From assembly GCA_964454015.1 (NCBI GenBank), contig CAYVQF010000006.1:106436-170435 (forward strand): 64,000 bases of DNA, written 5' to 3'. The stretch is from CAYVQF01 sp964454015. GTDB lineage: Bacteria; Myxococcota_A; Bradymonadia; UBA4248. How positions within the stretch are numbered: the first letter of the stretch is position 1; the number at the start of each line of letters is the position of its first letter. The notes under the pieces are model-generated. The model was not told the DNA's origin. It saw nothing but the letters and a program-made list of their open reading frames with translations, and did not search any database. Shown piece by piece: positions 53,749 to 63,930 of this stretch. Made by a program: the position numbers and the translations under genes.

Positions 53749-56541
53749 ATGCAAAGCACCTCAGAACCCATCGCCGCCCACACAGCCCGGAAACAACGGC
53801 CCTTCCCGCGCCTCATCTCGCCCGCCGGAAAAGATCGCATCAACCGTCTCGCCCAACTCCTCACCATCGCCTCCATCGTTATGGCGCCTCTCCTCATGGG
53901 CGGCGTTCACTTCCACACCGCCTTGGCCCTCGGCGGCGCTGCCACCTTAGCCGGGTGGGCCGTCTTCATGACCCACCGTTTTCATCGCCCGCGCCTGCTC
54001 AACATCCACTTCGGACTCGCAGGGCTCGCCCTGCTGGTGGCCCTCTGCTTCACCACCCTCCAGCTCCTCCCGCTGCCCCTCCCTCTCCTCGAGACCCTCG
54101 CCCCGACCAACGCCGAAGTGATCCGCGCTGCTTACACCAGTCTCGGAGAAACACCGCGCTGGGCCCCCCTGAGCCTCGCCCCGGGGGCTACGGCAATGGC
54201 CCTGTGGGTGCTCCTCGGGGCGCTGGGCATCTATGGCACCGCATACTATGCCTGGGCCACCAAAGCCCGCTTCGAGTGGGCACTGCACACCATCGTCTTC
54301 GGCGGACTCATCTTTCTCGCAGCCACCATCGTCCAAAGCGCACTCTTCCACGACAGCATCTTGGGCATCTATACACCCACCTTCATGCCCAACACACCCC
54401 TCGTGAGCCCTCTCCTCAACACCAACCACGCCGCCGCATGGTTCGGAGCCGTCGCTTTTGTCGCCCTCGGCTTCGGCTTCGCCGGCCGCAACCTCTCGCG
54501 TCGCGCCACCTATCTCCTGTTCTATGCCGCCCTCTCCGTGGCCATGCTCCTCTGCCTGAGTCGCGGAGCGATCCTGGCCTGGGCCTTGGCACACCTCGTC
54601 TTTCTCTACGTCATCGCCGCACCCACCCTCAACCGCTCGCGGCTCACCTCCACCCTCCTCGTGATCCTGATGCTGGGAACGGTCACCGCCGCGTTCTACA
54701 TCGCCAATGACAAGCTCGACGAAACCTTCACCCACCTCCGGGAAGCCATCGCCCGCTCTCCCGAACACCTTGAAGGCCCCAACTTCGCCAACACTGGCCT
54801 CGATGAAGAGGCCGACCTCATCGCCACGGCCACCGTCAACAGGAACACCCAGCCCAAATCCTTCGAAAAAGTCATTATCTATCACGACCTCAAAAGCATG
54901 TTCATGGCCTTCCCCGTCTTGGGTGTCGGCAGAGGTGCCTTCGCCGATCCTTACGCTGCCTACGCCACCCATGGACACCAAGGCACATTCCGGCACGCCG
55001 AAAACGAAGCCCTCGAGACCCTCATCGAGTTTGGTCTCCCTGCAACCCTCCTCATCGCCCTCCTCTTGCTCCTCTTTTTCCTGCGCGCCCTAGCCCTCAC
55101 CCAATGGCGAGAGGCCGACCGACCGCTCGTGGCCAGCATCGCAACCGCCCTCGCCTTTCTCGCCCTACAAAACACCTTCGATTTCAACCTGCGCTACCCA
55201 GCAAGCGCCTTCCTCGCCGCGGCACTCCTCGGCCTGATGGCTGGCAGAACCTACCGCTACCGTCGCGCCGACCAGCCCTCTGCCACCCAAGGCACGGCGG
55301 CCTCCTGGCGCCAATGGATCCGCCGCGCCTTTCCCCTCACGGCCATCGCACTGACACTCATCGCCACGGCCGTCGCCAGCATCACCCTGCCCCAAGCATA
55401 CCGGGCCACCACCGACGCGCCCCTCATCGCAGCGCGGGAAGAAGTCGAACTTTTTGACCAAGAACCACCAACCGATCTCGATGATTTCCTCGCCGCGTTG
55501 ACCAACGCCCTGCTCGAACGACCCGCCAACGCCTACCTGCGTTTCCTTGTCGGCGTCGCCTACCTGCGCCTGGAGATTCCCAACATCGAAGCGGCCAACC
55601 GTTGGCTCAACGAAGCCAAACGCCTCAACCCCACCGACTACAGAACGCGCTTGCTCCTCGGGAGAATCCAGGCGGCCCAGAGCAATGCCACCGCCGCCGC
55701 GCGGAGCTTCTCCATCGCCGCCGGCCTCGATCGTGGACGCTCCCACACCGTCGCCAACTCGGCGGCGAAACTGCTCCCCTCCGTCGAGCTCCTGGAGTTG
55801 AGCCTCTCACAGGACCCCGAAGACTGGTCCGCCCTCGGACAAGCCCTCATCGCCCAGCGACGCTTCGCTGAGGCCATCGACATCGCCCACCGCCTTCAGC
55901 AACGCTTCCCCGAACAGCACCAAGGAATCGAGATGGAGATCGACGCGCTCGTCGCGCTCGGCATCCCTGAGGCCGCCCACGCCCCCCTCGAGAATCTCGT
56001 CGACACCTTTGGCGAGCGCCCGCAGGTTCATCAAAAGAAAGCACAGATCGCCATCGCCCAAGGCCAAATCGAAAAAGCCCGCAATGCCCTCCTCGTCGGC
56101 CTCGAGCTGCACCCAAAGGAACCACTCCTCCTCTTTGCCCACACCGAGCTGCTCATCTACCGCGGACAGCCCCTCTTCCCAGATAGCGCCATGTGGCAGA
56201 GCATCACCGCGGACGCACTGGAAACCCTGCGCCCCGTCGCCCTGGCCCACAAACCAAGCCGCTTCCGCTATCATTACCTCAAAGGTGAATTCCAACTGCG
56301 GCTTGACGCCCCCAAGGCCGCGCTGCGAGAGTTCGAGAGAAGCCATGCCCTCAACCCCAAAGCGCTGGGACCTCTGCGCAAAGCTTTTCAAACGGCACTC
56401 ACCATTGAACGCTTCGACCGCGCTCAGATTCACCTCGACACCCTCGCGACCCTCGTCGGCACCGAAGAAATCGTCCGCCTGCGCAAGACCCTCGAGGAAC
56501 GCCAAGCAGCAAGTGCAGCCAGGTCACCCATCGCCCCCTAA
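53749..56541 (+). CDS. O-antigen ligase-like membrane protein with C-terminal TPR domain
   Basis: The 930-residue protein has about twelve spans over residues 30-560 and the Wzy/WaaL C family marks: a His in the long periplasmic loop (FRHAENEALETLIEFGLPA) and the preceding GVGRGAFADPYAAY. This fold ligates undecaprenyl-linked glycans to lipid A core or protein acceptors. The last 370 residues form TPR-like helical pairs. The tail could bind the acceptor; that is inference. The acceptor and glycan are unknown. The aminotransferase gene follows after 45 bases. Confidence 0.85.
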   Translation: MQSTSEPIAAHTARKQRPFPRLISPAGKDRINRLAQLLTIASIVMAPLLMGGVHFHTALALGGAATLAGWAVFMTHRFHRPRLLNIHFGLAGLALLVALCFTTLQLLPLPLPLLETLAPTNAEVIRAAYTSLGETPRWAPLSLAPGATAMALWVLLGALGIYGTAYYAWATKARFEWALHTIVFGGLIFLAATIVQSALFHDSILGIYTPTFMPNTPLVSPLLNTNHAAAWFGAVAFVALGFGFAGRNLSRRATYLLFYAALSVAMLLCLSRGAILAWALAHLVFLYVIAAPTLNRSRLTSTLLVILMLGTVTAAFYIANDKLDETFTHLREAIARSPEHLEGPNFANTGLDEEADLIATATVNRNTQPKSFEKVIIYHDLKSMFMAFPVLGVGRGAFADPYAAYATHGHQGTFRHAENEALETLIEFGLPATLLIALLLLLFFLRALALTQWREADRPLVASIATALAFLALQNTFDFNLRYPASAFLAAALLGLMAGRTYRYRRADQPSATQGTAASWRQWIRRAFPLTAIALTLIATAVASITLPQAYRATTDAPLIAAREEVELFDQEPPTDLDDFLAALTNALLERPANAYLRFLVGVAYLRLEIPNIEAANRWLNEAKRLNPTDYRTRLLLGRIQAAQSNATAAARSFSIAAGLDRGRSHTVANSAAKLLPSVELLELSLSQDPEDWSALGQALIAQRRFAEAIDIAHRLQQRFPEQHQGIEMEIDALVALGIPEAAHAPLENLVDTFGERPQVHQKKAQIAIAQGQIEKARNALLVGLELHPKEPLLLFAHTELLIYRGQPLFPDSAMWQSITADALETLRPVALAHKPSRFRYHYLKGEFQLRLDAPKAALREFERSHALNPKALGPLRKAFQTALTIERFDRAQIHLDTLATLVGTEEIVRLRKTLEERQAASAARSPIAP

Positions 56542-56586
56542 ACAGGGTCCTTCCTCCCCTCCTTCTCACCACACTCACGGCAAACG

Positions 56587-57723
56587 ATGACCCGCATCTA
56601 CCTCTCTCCACCGCACATGGGGCCTGACGAAAGGCAACTCCTAATCGATGCCTTTGACTCCAACTGGATCGCTCCACTGGGACCCCACGTCGACGCCTTC
56701 GAAGCCGAGCTGGCCCAGCGCGTCGGCCGAACCCACGTCGCCGCCCTCTCCAGCGGGACCGCAGCCCTCCACTTGGCCCTCATTCTTCTCGGCGTGCAAG
56801 CCAACGACCGCGTCTATTGCTCTACCCTGACCTTTGCCGCAACGGCCAACGCCGTCACCTACTTGCACGCTACTCCGGTCTTCATCGACGCCGACCCCCT
56901 CACCTGGAACATGGATCCACAGCGCCTGCGAGAGGCCCTGGCCCACGACGCCGAACGAGGGCAACTCCCCAAAGCGGTCATCGTCGTCGACCTCTATGGC
57001 ATCTGCGCCGACTACGACGCCATCGAGGAAGCCTGCGCCCCATTCGCCATCCCCATCATCGAGGACGCCGCCGAGGCCCTCGGCGCTACCTACAAAGACA
57101 AAGCCGCAGGCTCCTTTGGCCACTTCGCCGCCTTCTCCTTCAATGGCAACAAGATCATCACCACCTCCGGCGGCGGCGCCTTGGCCGCAAACTCCCCCGA
57201 ACTGATCCAAAAAGCCCGCTTCCTCGCCACCCAGGCACGTGACCCTGCCCCGCACTACCAACACTCCCACATCGGCTATAACTATCGCCTCAGCAACCTC
57301 CTCGCCGCCATCGGACGCGGCCAACTCACGCAACTCAACGAACGGGTGGCCGCGAGAATCGCCATCTACCACCGCTACCGCGAAGCCCTCCAAGACCTCC
57401 CAGGACTCGACTTCTCACCCAACCCTGGCTACGGCCAAGCCAACCACTGGCTGACCGTGATCACCCTCGACCCCCAACGCGCCAAAACCAACCCCGAACG
57501 ACTGCGACTCGCCCTCGAAGCGCAGAACATCGAGGCGCGACCCGTGTGGAAACCCATGCACCTCCAACCCGTCTTTCGTAACTGTGATTGCTTCGGCGGT
57601 GACTGCGCCCAGAACCTCTTTGAATGTGGACTGTGCCTACCCAGTGGATCCTCCCTCACCCCGCAACAACAAGAGCACGTCATCCACTGCATTCGGCACC
57701 ACGCTGAAGGTGGAGCTGCCTGA
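56587..57723 (+). CDS. DegT/DnrJ/EryC1/StrS aminotransferase, PglE-like
   Basis: The 378-residue PLP enzyme has the family marks: SSGTAALHLAL, IIEDAAEALGA and FSFNGNKIITT with the Schiff-base Lys at residue 189. It converts a nucleotide 4-keto sugar to an amino sugar, as PglE does for bacillosamine. Unusually, residues near 335-355 carry five Cys in 19 positions (NCDCFGGDCAQ, ECGLC). The stop overlaps the next start (TGATG), so it is coupled to the PglF-like dehydratase gene. The substrate is inferred from this pairing. Confidence 0.88.
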   Translation: MTRIYLSPPHMGPDERQLLIDAFDSNWIAPLGPHVDAFEAELAQRVGRTHVAALSSGTAALHLALILLGVQANDRVYCSTLTFAATANAVTYLHATPVFIDADPLTWNMDPQRLREALAHDAERGQLPKAVIVVDLYGICADYDAIEEACAPFAIPIIEDAAEALGATYKDKAAGSFGHFAAFSFNGNKIITTSGGGALAANSPELIQKARFLATQARDPAPHYQHSHIGYNYRLSNLLAAIGRGQLTQLNERVAARIAIYHRYREALQDLPGLDFSPNPGYGQANHWLTVITLDPQRAKTNPERLRLALEAQNIEARPVWKPMHLQPVFRNCDCFGGDCAQNLFECGLCLPSGSSLTPQQQEHVIHCIRHHAEGGAA

Positions 57724-59702
57724 TGGTCAACCGAATCGTCAACCGCGCCGCCCAGAGCTTCATCGATCTCGCTGCCCTTAGCATCGCCTTCTGGTTGGCC
57801 TTTCTGGCGCGTTTCGAGTTTGAGCTCACCCTGCAGATCGCCAAACGAGCCTTTTTCGCCTGGCCCTACGTCGTCCTCTTTCAGTACGTCGTCCTCACCG
57901 CGAGCGGCGCCACCCGCTTCGCCTGGCGCTACGTCGGCCTCAGGGAAATCACCCGCTTCTTCTCGGCCATCGCCTGCGCAAACCTCTGCCTCGGCGGCGT
58001 CCGCCTCATCGGCGGACTCCTGGTCCCTCACCAACCCTACGCCCAATACGTCATCGTCCCCTACGGGGTCATCATCATCAATCTCACCCTCGCTTTCATG
58101 GCCATCGCTGGCGTCCGCATCCTCCGCCGCCTCGTCGCCGAACACCTCGAGACCAACCGCCGCCGGAAACACACCGCCGCCACCCCTGACATCCCCACCC
58201 TCCTCATCGGCGCAGGACAAGCGGGCCTCATGGTGGCCAAAGAAATTCTCAGCCGACCCGAGCTGCACCTCCGCGCCGTCGGCTTCATCGACGATGACCG
58301 CGCCAAAATCGGCTCGGTCCTCCACGGTATCGAGGTCCTCGGAACCTCCGCCGAGATCCCCACCATCGCCGAAGAAAAACAGGTGCACCAAGCCATCATC
58401 ACCATCGCCAACGCCCCTGGACAGGCCATCCGCAGGCTCGCCGCCATCTGCGACGACGCCAACATCAAAGTCAAAATCATCCCGGGCATCTACGAACTCA
58501 TCGACGGAAGCGTCAACCTCAACCGCATCCGCGATGTCTCCGTCGAGGACCTCCTGCGCCGCGAGGCCGTCGAACTCGACAAAGAACTCCTCCAGAGCTT
58601 CCTCACCCACAAGACCGTGCTCGTATCCGGCGCAGGTGGCTCCATCGGATCAGAAATTTGTCGCCAAATCGCGGCCTTCGAACCGCAGCACCTCCTCCTC
58701 CTCGAGCGCGCCGAGTTCTTCCTCTACGCCATCCACGCCGAGCTCACCCACAAACACCCCGACCTCTCCATCGTCCCCATACTCTGCGACATCAACGACA
58801 CCCAACGCCTCCAACAAGTCTTCGCCAAGTACCAGCCGCACGTCGTCTTTCACGCCGCCGCCCACAAACACGTCCCCATGATGGAGCTCAACCCAGGGGA
58901 AGCCATCCACAACAACGTCCTCGGCACCAAAAACCTCGCCGACACCGCCCGCGACTTCAGCGTCAACACCTTCGTCTTGGTCTCCACCGACAAAGCCGTC
59001 AACCCCACCTCCATCATGGGCGCGACCAAAAGAGTCGCTGAACGCTACATCCAAGCCCTCGCCGAACACGCCACCACCAAGTTCTGCGCCGTCCGCTTCG
59101 GCAACGTCATGGGATCCACGGGCTCAGTCATCCCCAAGTTCCGAGAACAGATTCAAGCCGGCGGACCCGTCACCGTCACCCACCCCGAAATGCTCCGCTA
59201 CTTCATGACCATCCCCGAAGCCTCACAGCTCGTCATGCAAGCCGCAGCCATGGGCAACGACGGCGACATCCTCGTCCTCGATATGGGAGAACCCGTCAAA
59301 ATCCTCGACCTCGCCCATGACCTCATCCGCCTCAGCGGGCTCGAGCCGGACATCGACATCCCCATCGTCTTCAGTGGCCCACGGCCCGGCGAAAAGCTCT
59401 TCGAGGAGTTCGGCTTCGACGCCGAAAAAATGGACAAAACCAAACACCCCAAAATTTACGTCGGCAAATCCGCCCCACCACCTTACGACATCATCAACGC
59501 CCAAATCCAAACGCTGGCGAACTTCCAACATCACTGTCAACGCGAGGAAGTGCGCCAAGCCCTCAAGGTCATCGTCCCAGAAATGCAACCCGAAACCACC
59601 GCCGATGGCCCGGCGCCACGACCCAAGCGACGCTCCTTGACCGCCAGCGCCACGAAACGAACCACCGCGCGAGATGCGCCAGCGTCTAACCGCTCGAGCT
59701 GA
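57723..59702 (+). CDS. Membrane UDP-sugar 4,6-dehydratase (PglF/WbpM/CapD-like)
   Basis: The 659-residue protein has four N-terminal spans, then a first Rossmann-like domain (TLLIGAGQAGLMVAKEIL) and a catalytic short-chain dehydrogenase domain (VLVSGAGGSIGSEICRQI, with SMGATKR-type active-site region VNPTSIMGATKR). This matches PglF and WbpM, which make UDP-4-keto-6-deoxy-HexNAc for bacillosamine and related sugars. The C-terminal 40 residues are basic. The gene is translationally coupled to the aminotransferase, and converges with the next gene 54 bases away. Confidence 0.9.
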   Translation: MVNRIVNRAAQSFIDLAALSIAFWLAFLARFEFELTLQIAKRAFFAWPYVVLFQYVVLTASGATRFAWRYVGLREITRFFSAIACANLCLGGVRLIGGLLVPHQPYAQYVIVPYGVIIINLTLAFMAIAGVRILRRLVAEHLETNRRRKHTAATPDIPTLLIGAGQAGLMVAKEILSRPELHLRAVGFIDDDRAKIGSVLHGIEVLGTSAEIPTIAEEKQVHQAIITIANAPGQAIRRLAAICDDANIKVKIIPGIYELIDGSVNLNRIRDVSVEDLLRREAVELDKELLQSFLTHKTVLVSGAGGSIGSEICRQIAAFEPQHLLLLERAEFFLYAIHAELTHKHPDLSIVPILCDINDTQRLQQVFAKYQPHVVFHAAAHKHVPMMELNPGEAIHNNVLGTKNLADTARDFSVNTFVLVSTDKAVNPTSIMGATKRVAERYIQALAEHATTKFCAVRFGNVMGSTGSVIPKFREQIQAGGPVTVTHPEMLRYFMTIPEASQLVMQAAAMGNDGDILVLDMGEPVKILDLAHDLIRLSGLEPDIDIPIVFSGPRPGEKLFEEFGFDAEKMDKTKHPKIYVGKSAPPPYDIINAQIQTLANFQHHCQREEVRQALKVIVPEMQPETTADGPAPRPKRRSLTASATKRTTARDAPASNRSS

Positions 59703-59756
59703 GACCACTCGCTTGCTCGGGTTGACACCCACACCGTCAACGCCAGTTCACACGAC

Positions 59757-60836
59757 TCAGGCGCCGCGCGGCACATCACCCACCACCACCGTGCCACCGT
59801 GATGGGCCGCTTCCCGCGCCGCCAAAGCAAAGCGCAACACCCGCAACGCTTCGCCGCCAGACAAGGTCGGGCGCGCCTGGCCGCGCATACACAACACGAA
59901 GTTCTTGACCGACGCGTAAACCGCCTCCCGCCAGTCCTCATCCAAATCGCCAAAACTAAAGAGCCGGCTATCGCGCATGAGCTCCAACGGCGCCGAATTC
60001 AACACCCGCGCGCAGCCCTGGTTCACCCACAACATCCCCCGCGTGCCCGTCACCTCGATAAACTCCACCACGGGATAAGTCGTCGAACGCACCAGTAACT
60101 GCGGCGCATAGGTCAACTCCAAAGAACCCACTCGATTCGACGCCACATGCTTCCAAAACACCAAGGTCGGCGCGTCGAGAAAGTAGCCGGGGTGGATCTC
60201 CGTCCGAGACACCCAGGCGCTCACCTGCTCCACCGGACCCATCAACAACAGCGCCGCCGCCAACTTGTGATACCCGTGGTCGAAAAGAAGCGCCCCGCCA
60301 CCACAACGTGCCGGATCCATACGCCACAACCAAGACTCGGGTTTGGTTGGCCAACCACCACTCGGGCTCCCCAGGGTCACCTTCATCCGGATCGCCATGG
60401 GACTGCCTATCTCACCCGACTCGATGAAGCCCTGCGCCTCCAACAACGGCCGAAAGTGAAAACTGGGCTCGCTCACCTGCAGCAACACCCCGCGTTGCTC
60501 CACCAAATCCAGCACCCGCTCGGCCGTCTTCAGACCGATGGCCAACGGCTTGGCTACGTGAATCGCCTTGCCCGCCGCCGCCGCCGCCATCACTATCTCG
60601 TGGTGCAAGTGGTGGGGCGTCAGCACCTCCACGGCATCGACATTGGGATCCGCAATGAGATCCGCGTAATCCGTGTAAGAACGTGAGGCACCCCACTCCA
60701 ACGCCTTGTTGATCGCCACCTCTTCGCGGCGGTCACAGACCGCATAGACCTCCGCGTCTTCGATCTCTTTGTAAGCCGCCGCGTGCAGCGAAGCCATCTG
60801 ACCTGCACCCACTATCCCCACTCTGATTCGCGACAT
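59757..60836 (-). CDS. Gfo/Idh/MocA family oxidoreductase
   Basis: The 359-residue protein starts at ATG 60836, behind GGGAG, with the Rossmann strand RVGIVGAGQMASLHAA. The longer upstream frame is rejected. It has the family motif AKPLA (in place of the usual EKP) near residue 96, and a catalytic HGYHKLAAALLL segment near 190. Family members reduce or oxidise sugars or polyols; in glycan loci they often act on UDP-sugars. It is on the opposite strand from the flanking glycan genes and divergent from the epimerase gene across 213 bases. Confidence 0.85.
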   Translation of the reverse strand: MSRIRVGIVGAGQMASLHAAAYKEIEDAEVYAVCDRREEVAINKALEWGASRSYTDYADLIADPNVDAVEVLTPHHLHHEIVMAAAAAGKAIHVAKPLAIGLKTAERVLDLVEQRGVLLQVSEPSFHFRPLLEAQGFIESGEIGSPMAIRMKVTLGSPSGGWPTKPESWLWRMDPARCGGGALLFDHGYHKLAAALLLMGPVEQVSAWVSRTEIHPGYFLDAPTLVFWKHVASNRVGSLELTYAPQLLVRSTTYPVVEFIEVTGTRGMLWVNQGCARVLNSAPLELMRDSRLFSFGDLDEDWREAVYASVKNFVLCMRGQARPTLSGGEALRVLRFALAAREAAHHGGTVVVGDVPRGA

Positions 60837-61049
60837 GACACTCCCGCTTCGTCTGCGTTCCTCAGCCAAACTATAGTGCGAGATCACCGCCAGCCGCCAG
60901 CCTCTTCCGTTTCGCCTTTGCCCAACGCGCCGCGCCTCTCCACTCACCCCTGACTTCTCAACGATTTCGCACTATCTTCCCCAATACGAGCGCCCCCTGC
61001 AGGCGTCCACCCATCCGGCCGCCGCTGCCCAGCCCGGCCCCCCACCCAG

Positions 61050-62057
61050 ATGACCCTCATGCACCCAACCATCCTCGACACACGACACCACTGGCTCATC
61101 ACTGGTGTCGCCGGCTTCATCGGATCCAATCTCCTCGAAAACCTCATCCAACACGACCAGACCGTCACCGGACTCGATAACTTCCTCACCGGCTCCCAAG
61201 CCAACATCGACGCCGCACTCCAAAACGCCACCCCAGAACAACGACAGCGCTTTCGCCTCATCCAAGGTGACATCGCTGACCCCCAGACCTGTATAGCAGC
61301 CACCACCAACGTCGATTTCGTCCTCCACCAAGCCGCCATCGGATCCGTACCATGGTCCATGGACGATCCCCTGCGCAGCCACACCACCAACGTCACTGGA
61401 TTCCTCAATGTCCTCATGGCTGCACAGGCCCAGCAGGTCAAGCGCGTCGTCTACGCCTCCTCCAGCGCCGTCTATGGCGACAGCCCTGAGGTGCCCAACC
61501 GCGAGGATCGGCTCGGACAACCCCTCTCGCCCTACGCCGCCACCAAACACTGCAACGAAGTCTACGCCGCCGCATGGCATCAGGCTTTCCACCTGCCATC
61601 CATTGGGCTGCGCTACTTCAACGTCTTCGGACCGCGCCAAGATCCCAACGGACCCTATGCCGCAGTCATCCCCCGCTGGATCGACAACCTCTGCCACGAC
61701 AAAGCCTGCCTCGTCTTTGGTGACGGCGAAACCACCCGCGACTTCTGCTATGTCGACAACGTCGTCCACGCCAACATCACAGCCGCCCTCTGCGATCTCT
61801 CCCTGGGCGTCTTCAACATCGCCGGCGGAGAGGCCACCTCGCTCAACACCCTCTTCCACACCTTGCGCGACGCCGTCGCGGAGACGCGCCCCGCTGCCCG
61901 CACCCTCGAGCCCGTCTACCAAGACTTCAGACCCGGAGACATCCGCCACTCCATGGCCGACATCCGACGTGCCCAGACTCAACTCGGCTACCACACCCAG
62001 GTCCCCGTCAAAGAAGGACTCCGCAAAACCGTCGCCTGGGCCCTGGCCCAGCGTTGA
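61050..62057 (+). CDS. UDP-N-acetylglucosamine 4-epimerase, WbpP-like
   Basis: The 335-residue extended short-chain dehydrogenase has the NAD loop (LITGVAGFIGSNLLENL), LDNFLTGSQANID as in WbpP, the catalytic SSSAVYGD, and YAATK with the active-site Tyr and Lys. WbpP, WbgU and TviC interconvert UDP-GlcNAc and UDP-GalNAc or their uronates. ATG 61050 is used, ATG 61059 is also possible. No other genes of a uronate pathway are nearby, so the exact sugar is uncertain. Confidence 0.88.
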   Translation: MTLMHPTILDTRHHWLITGVAGFIGSNLLENLIQHDQTVTGLDNFLTGSQANIDAALQNATPEQRQRFRLIQGDIADPQTCIAATTNVDFVLHQAAIGSVPWSMDDPLRSHTTNVTGFLNVLMAAQAQQVKRVVYASSSAVYGDSPEVPNREDRLGQPLSPYAATKHCNEVYAAAWHQAFHLPSIGLRYFNVFGPRQDPNGPYAAVIPRWIDNLCHDKACLVFGDGETTRDFCYVDNVVHANITAALCDLSLGVFNIAGGEATSLNTLFHTLRDAVAETRPAARTLEPVYQDFRPGDIRHSMADIRRAQTQLGYHTQVPVKEGLRKTVAWALAQR

Positions 62058-62304
62058 AGCGCCCACAACTAACGCGCGCCGCCTGCCCCCTCTCACTGCC
62101 ACTACACCCCAGTCGTCGCTTTCGCCACGCTTTGTCTTGTGACCCTCTCACTTAGACATTAGGATTCCTGAATCCCGGAGGTGGCTTGTCCCCTCGAGCC
62201 CAGGCCTCTATGTTCAGGCGACGACAACCGACAAAGTGCGCCTGTGGCCGCCTCCATCCACTCCGGTGCCAATGTGCGCCTCCACCCCCAATAGGTAGAG
62301 ACCC

Positions 62305-63930
62305 ATGCGATTCGTCCAAATCTTCACCCTCTTGACCGCCCTCCTCTATCCACTCGCTGCGACCCCATGCACCAACTTCCTCGTCACCCCTGGTGCCAGC
62401 ACCGACGCCTCGACCATGGTGACCTACGCTGCTGACGCCCATGTCCTCTATGGGGAGCTCTACTTCCTGCCCGCTGCCCATCACCCCGATGGCGCCATGC
62501 TCGACGTCTACGAGTGGGATAGCGGTCGCTTCCTCGGCACCATCCCCCAAGCCAGACAAACCTTTAGCGTCGTCGGCAACATCAACGAACACCAAGTCAC
62601 CGTCGCCGAAACCACCTTCGGCGGCCGGGAAGAGCTCCGCTCCAACCTCGGCGTTCTCGACTATGGCAGCCTCATGTGGATCGCCCTCCAGCGCGCCACC
62701 ACCGCCCGCGAAGCCATCACCGTCATCACCTCCCTCGTCGCCGAACACGGCTACGTCAGCAAAGGCGAGGTCTTCAGCATCGCTGACCCCAATGAAGCAT
62801 GGCTCCTCGAGATGATCGGCAAGGGCCCCGAGCACAAAGGCGCTGTCTGGGTCGCCCGCCGCATCCCCGACGGCTTCGTCAGCGCCCACGCCAACTGTGC
62901 CCGTATCGGCACTTTTCCCCTCAACGACCCGAAGAACACCCTCTACTCACCAGACGTCATCTCCTTCGCCCGCGAAAAAGGCTACTTCGACGGACCCGAC
63001 AGCGAATTCCACTTCGCCAACGCTTACGCACCCCTCACCTGGCGCGACGCCCGCGTCTGCGAAGCCCGCGTCTGGTCCTTCTTCCGCGCCGTAGCCCCCA
63101 AAGATACCCCGGACATCGACTTCATTCACGGCACCCGCGCTCAGGTCCAGAGCCTACCCCTCTGGATCAAACCCGAACGCAAGCTCAACCCCCAAGACCT
63201 CATGGACGCCATGCGCGACCACTTCGAAGGCACCCCGCTCGACCTCTCCACTGGCGTCGGCGCCGGTCCCTTCGCCCTCCCCTATCGCTGGCGACCCCTC
63301 GAGTGGGAACTCGATGGCGTCACCTACCTCAACGACCGCTCTACCGCCACCCAACAAACGGCTTTCTCCTTCGTCGCCCAAATGCGCGCCAGCCTCCCAG
63401 GCCCCATCGGGGGCGTGCTCTGGTTCAGCGTCGATGACGCCGCCTCCACCGTCTACGTCCCCATGTACGCCGGTATCCTCGAAATCCCTCACCCCTTCCG
63501 CGTCGGCGTCGGCGACTTCACCACCTTCACCTGGGACTCCGCCTTCTGGACCTTCAACACCGTCGCCAACTACGCCTATGGCCGCTACAGCGACATGATC
63601 AAGGACATCCGCAAAGTCCAACGCGAACTCGAAGGCTCCTTCTTGGCCGAACAAGCCAGCATCGACCAAGCCGCCCTCCTCCTCTACAAACAATCCCCAC
63701 GCCTCGCCCGCGAATACCTCACCGACTACGCTACCACCCGCGCCAACCTCACCCTCGAACGCTGGAACAAGCTCTTCACCGAGCTCGTCGTCAAATACCT
63801 CGACGGCAACATCCGCAACGAAAAAGGCGAGGTCACCCATCCGCCCTACCCCGACACCTGGCTCCGCCGCATCGTCGACGAAGACCCCGAACGCTACCGC
63901 ATCCGCGACTTCCCTGACCCCCTGCCATGA
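62305..63930 (+). CDS. C69 family dipeptidase
   Basis: The 541-residue protein has a signal peptide ending AATP, and Cys22 (CTNFLVTPGAS) is the likely mature N terminus and nucleophile, as in the N-terminal nucleophile dipeptidases of family C69. Further family features are MVTYAADAH, GNINEHQVTVAETTFGGREE, DPNEAWLLEMIGKG and HANCARIG. The enzyme probably cleaves dipeptides in the periplasm or outside the cell. The length is normal. ATG 62305 lies behind AGGTAGAG. It starts 247 bases after the epimerase gene and stands alone. The final 70 bases of the window hold no gene that I can see. Confidence 0.9.
   Translation: MRFVQIFTLLTALLYPLAATPCTNFLVTPGASTDASTMVTYAADAHVLYGELYFLPAAHHPDGAMLDVYEWDSGRFLGTIPQARQTFSVVGNINEHQVTVAETTFGGREELRSNLGVLDYGSLMWIALQRATTAREAITVITSLVAEHGYVSKGEVFSIADPNEAWLLEMIGKGPEHKGAVWVARRIPDGFVSAHANCARIGTFPLNDPKNTLYSPDVISFAREKGYFDGPDSEFHFANAYAPLTWRDARVCEARVWSFFRAVAPKDTPDIDFIHGTRAQVQSLPLWIKPERKLNPQDLMDAMRDHFEGTPLDLSTGVGAGPFALPYRWRPLEWELDGVTYLNDRSTATQQTAFSFVAQMRASLPGPIGGVLWFSVDDAASTVYVPMYAGILEIPHPFRVGVGDFTTFTWDSAFWTFNTVANYAYGRYSDMIKDIRKVQRELEGSFLAEQASIDQAALLLYKQSPRLAREYLTDYATTRANLTLERWNKLFTELVVKYLDGNIRNEKGEVTHPPYPDTWLRRIVDEDPERYRIRDFPDPLP

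Noticed and set aside
62162..62175. GGATTC-CT-GAATCC palindrome before the dipeptidase gene
   Set aside because: Only six-base arms, single copy seen, 130 bases from the start; not enough to claim an operator.
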